Under the pieces are notes generated by a model. That model searched no databases, was not told the origin of the DNA, and saw nothing but the letters and a program-made list of their open reading frames with translations. Below are positions 5,127-6,351 of a stretch of DNA of 6,351 nt, in pieces. Origin of the DNA: Clostridia bacterium (GTDB taxonomy: Bacteria; Bacillota; Clostridia; Oscillospirales; CAG-272); the NCBI GenBank assembly GCA_900768535.1, contig CAAGDE010000018.1, forward strand, positions 1-6,351, written 5' to 3'. The position numbers were made by a program, and so were the translations under genes. Every line of letters starts with the position of its first letter. Positions within the stretch are counted from its first letter, which is position 1.

Positions 5127-6152
5127 TTACTCCCGTCCGTTTTCTTCAGCCAGCTCCCCGAAAACCTTGCGGATATCCGCAAGGCTCGTGATCTGCATCA
5201 GCTTTCCTCTCACCGCCGCCGCGCCGCGCATTCCGTGGACGTACCACGCCATGTGCTTGCGCGACTCGGATATACCGATCCGCTCGCCCTTTTCCCGCAC
5301 CAGCGACTCCGCGTGCCGGTACGCCACCTCCAGCCGCGCCTTCACGTCCGGCGGAGTGTAGGGTATGCCATCCATGGCGCAGATCAGCTCCCGGAAAATC
5401 CACGGATTCCCCTGTGCGCCGCGTGCAATCATCACGCCGTCACAGCCGGTCTCCCGCAGCATCCGGAGCGCGTCCGCGGCGGTGAAAATATCCCCGTTTC
5501 CGATTACCGGAATGCTGACCGCTTCCTTCACCCGCCGGATGATGTTCCAGTCCGCCGACGGTGCGTACATCTGCCGGCGCGTCCGTCCGTGAACGCAGAC
5601 CGCCGCCGCGCCCGCGTCCTCGACCCGCTTTGCCAGCTCGACCGCGTTGATATGCTCCTCATCCCATCCGGCCCGCATTTTGACCGTCACGGGCAGGCGC
5701 ACCGCACCCACCACCGCGCGCACAATCCTCTCCGCACGCTCCGGCTCCCGCATCAGGGCGCTCCCCTCTCCGTTGCCGACGATCTTGACCATCGGACAGC
5801 CCATGTTGATGTCAATCGCCGCCGGAGGAATCTCCCCGCACGCGCCGAGATATTCCCCGCTTTCCAACAGTTCTGCCGCGTGTGCCATAAAATCCGGCTC
5901 CGCGCCGAACAGCTGTACCGCCATGGGGTATTCGTCCCGCATCACCGCCGCCAGCGGCGCCGTCCGGACACGGTTCCCCGTTGCGGGACGGCGGCACAGC
6001 TGCTCATAGCACAACGCTTTCGCCGATACCATCTCGCTCACGGTATATTCCGCCCCGAACGCTCTCGCCACCTGCCGGAATGAGCGGTCACTCACCCCCG
6101 CCAGCGGCGCCAGACACACCCCGTGCCGGATCTCCACCTCCCCGATCTTCAT
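5127..6152 (-). CDS. dusB: tRNA-dihydrouridine synthase (DusB-like)
   Basis: This 341-residue flavoenzyme reduces specific uridines in tRNA D-loops to dihydrouridine, using FMN and NADPH. The N-terminal TIM barrel shows LAPLAGVSDRSFR (14-26), AVQLFG (78-83) and INMGCPMVKI with the catalytic Cys119. It also shows VKMRAGW (157-163, Lys158), VHGRTRRQMY (187-196, His188 and Arg190), IGNGDI (217-222) and MIARGAQGNPWIF (241-253), the phosphate-binding end of the FMN site. The C-terminal helical domain carries KHMAWYVHGMRGAAAVR (299-315). Motif spelling and length fit the DusB branch common in Bacillota. The start at 6152 has GGAGG (6161-6157) 4 nt upstream, a close but acceptable spacing. TATAAA on the minus strand (6170-6165) might be a -10 box, but I see no matching -35. 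Downstream it runs into the phosphoesterase gene with a 2-nt gap. Confidence 0.94.
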   Translation of the reverse strand: MKIGEVEIRHGVCLAPLAGVSDRSFRQVARAFGAEYTVSEMVSAKALCYEQLCRRPATGNRVRTAPLAAVMRDEYPMAVQLFGAEPDFMAHAAELLESGEYLGACGEIPPAAIDINMGCPMVKIVGNGEGSALMREPERAERIVRAVVGAVRLPVTVKMRAGWDEEHINAVELAKRVEDAGAAAVCVHGRTRRQMYAPSADWNIIRRVKEAVSIPVIGNGDIFTAADALRMLRETGCDGVMIARGAQGNPWIFRELICAMDGIPYTPPDVKARLEVAYRHAESLVREKGERIGISESRKHMAWYVHGMRGAAAVRGKLMQITSLADIRKVFGELAEENGRE

Positions 6153-6183
6153 GCTTCCTCCGTTTTATATGTCTGCGGAGACC

Positions 6184-6237
6184 TTGGGGCTCTGCCCCAA
6201 ACCCCGCTTAAAACCTTCTTTCGGAGAAGGTTTTAAG
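6184..6237. repeat. Two consecutive perfect hairpins upstream of dus
   Basis: The first hairpin is TTGGGGC-TCT-GCCCCAA (6184-6200). The second is a 13-bp perfect stem, CTTAAAACCTTCT (6207-6219) with AGAAGGTTTTAAG (6225-6237), around a TTCGG loop. The second has short T runs on both sides and could terminate transcription in either direction. Its right arm is shared with the left end of the larger inverted repeat starting at 6231. The block looks like one end of a dispersed repeat rather than a gene-specific signal. No gene lies in 6153-6351. Confidence 0.75.
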
Positions 6238-6351
6238 AATTCCAAGAACTTACCTGAGAAGGGCGTCCCCCCCTCCCAAAGCATGTCAAATTTTGTTCAG
6301 CCGCCGGCAGGGGGGGCGCCCTTCTCAGGGAAGTTCTTGGAATTCTTAAAA
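6231..6351. repeat. Inverted repeat of about 42-bp arms, MITE-like, reaching the window edge
   Basis: Positions 6231-6273 and 6310-6351 are reverse complements except for one substitution (A6252) and one extra T (6266). The arms read TTTTAAGAATTCCAAGAACT then CCTGAGAAGGGCG and a run of seven C. The 36-bp centre (6274-6309) has no ORF. Because the right arm stops exactly at the last base of the window, and the left arm continues outward into another hairpin, the full repeat probably extends further. The absence of any transposase suggests a non-autonomous element or a palindromic intergenic repeat. Confidence 0.85.

Noticed and set aside
4863..6083. Plus-strand ORF of 406 codons
   Set aside because: It is antisense to dus and the phosphoesterase, Arg/His/Pro-rich, and lacks any motif or ribosome binding site.
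1..6351. Undescribed multi-gene defence or biosynthetic system
   Set aside because: All protein-coding genes fall into known housekeeping, regulatory, pilin-like or transposase families, with no cluster of unknown genes.

Overview
The window looks like ordinary chromosome of a GC-rich member of the Bacillota, most likely a Clostridia gut lineage such as the Oscillospirales. The grounds are a SpoVG homologue, clostridial-style MurC sequence features, strong AGGAGG-type ribosome binding sites, a sigma-A type promoter and several dispersed palindromic repeats of kinds I associate with such genomes. The lineage call is inference, because no rRNA or other taxonomic marker is present.

Layout. Positions 1-506 hold no gene. 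They are built almost entirely from repeats: a large imperfect palindrome (37-396), whose outer tips carry a TGTCATCCTGAGCG-type repeat that continues to about 490. Next, on the minus strand, is a small prepilin-like protein (507-1004). A terminator-like hairpin sits immediately before its ribosome binding site. A complete IS5-family insertion sequence follows (1126-2320, about 1195 bp), with 17-bp inverted ends, an intact DDE transposase and its own near-consensus promoter. It has landed in the loop of a dispersed palindromic repeat, half of which survives at its right side (2321-2358). A bidirectional terminator (2445-2479) closes this accessory part.

Positions 2533-6152 are core genome: murC (minus, peptidoglycan precursor synthesis) diverging from spoVG (plus, RNA/DNA-binding regulator) across a 209-bp intergenic region with a strong hairpin. 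A convergent pair follows, in which spoVG and its terminator face a two-gene minus-strand unit, dus (tRNA-dihydrouridine synthase) then a YfcE-type metallophosphoesterase, separated by 2 nt. The right edge (about 6184-6351) is another repeat composite with hairpins and a 121-bp inverted repeat that appears to run out of the window.

I see no evidence of a new multi-gene system. The most unusual material is structural: the large nested palindrome, the IS seated in the centre of a palindromic repeat, a leader hairpin with a competing fold upstream of murC, an attenuator-like structure in front of the prepilin gene, and the right-edge repeat composite.
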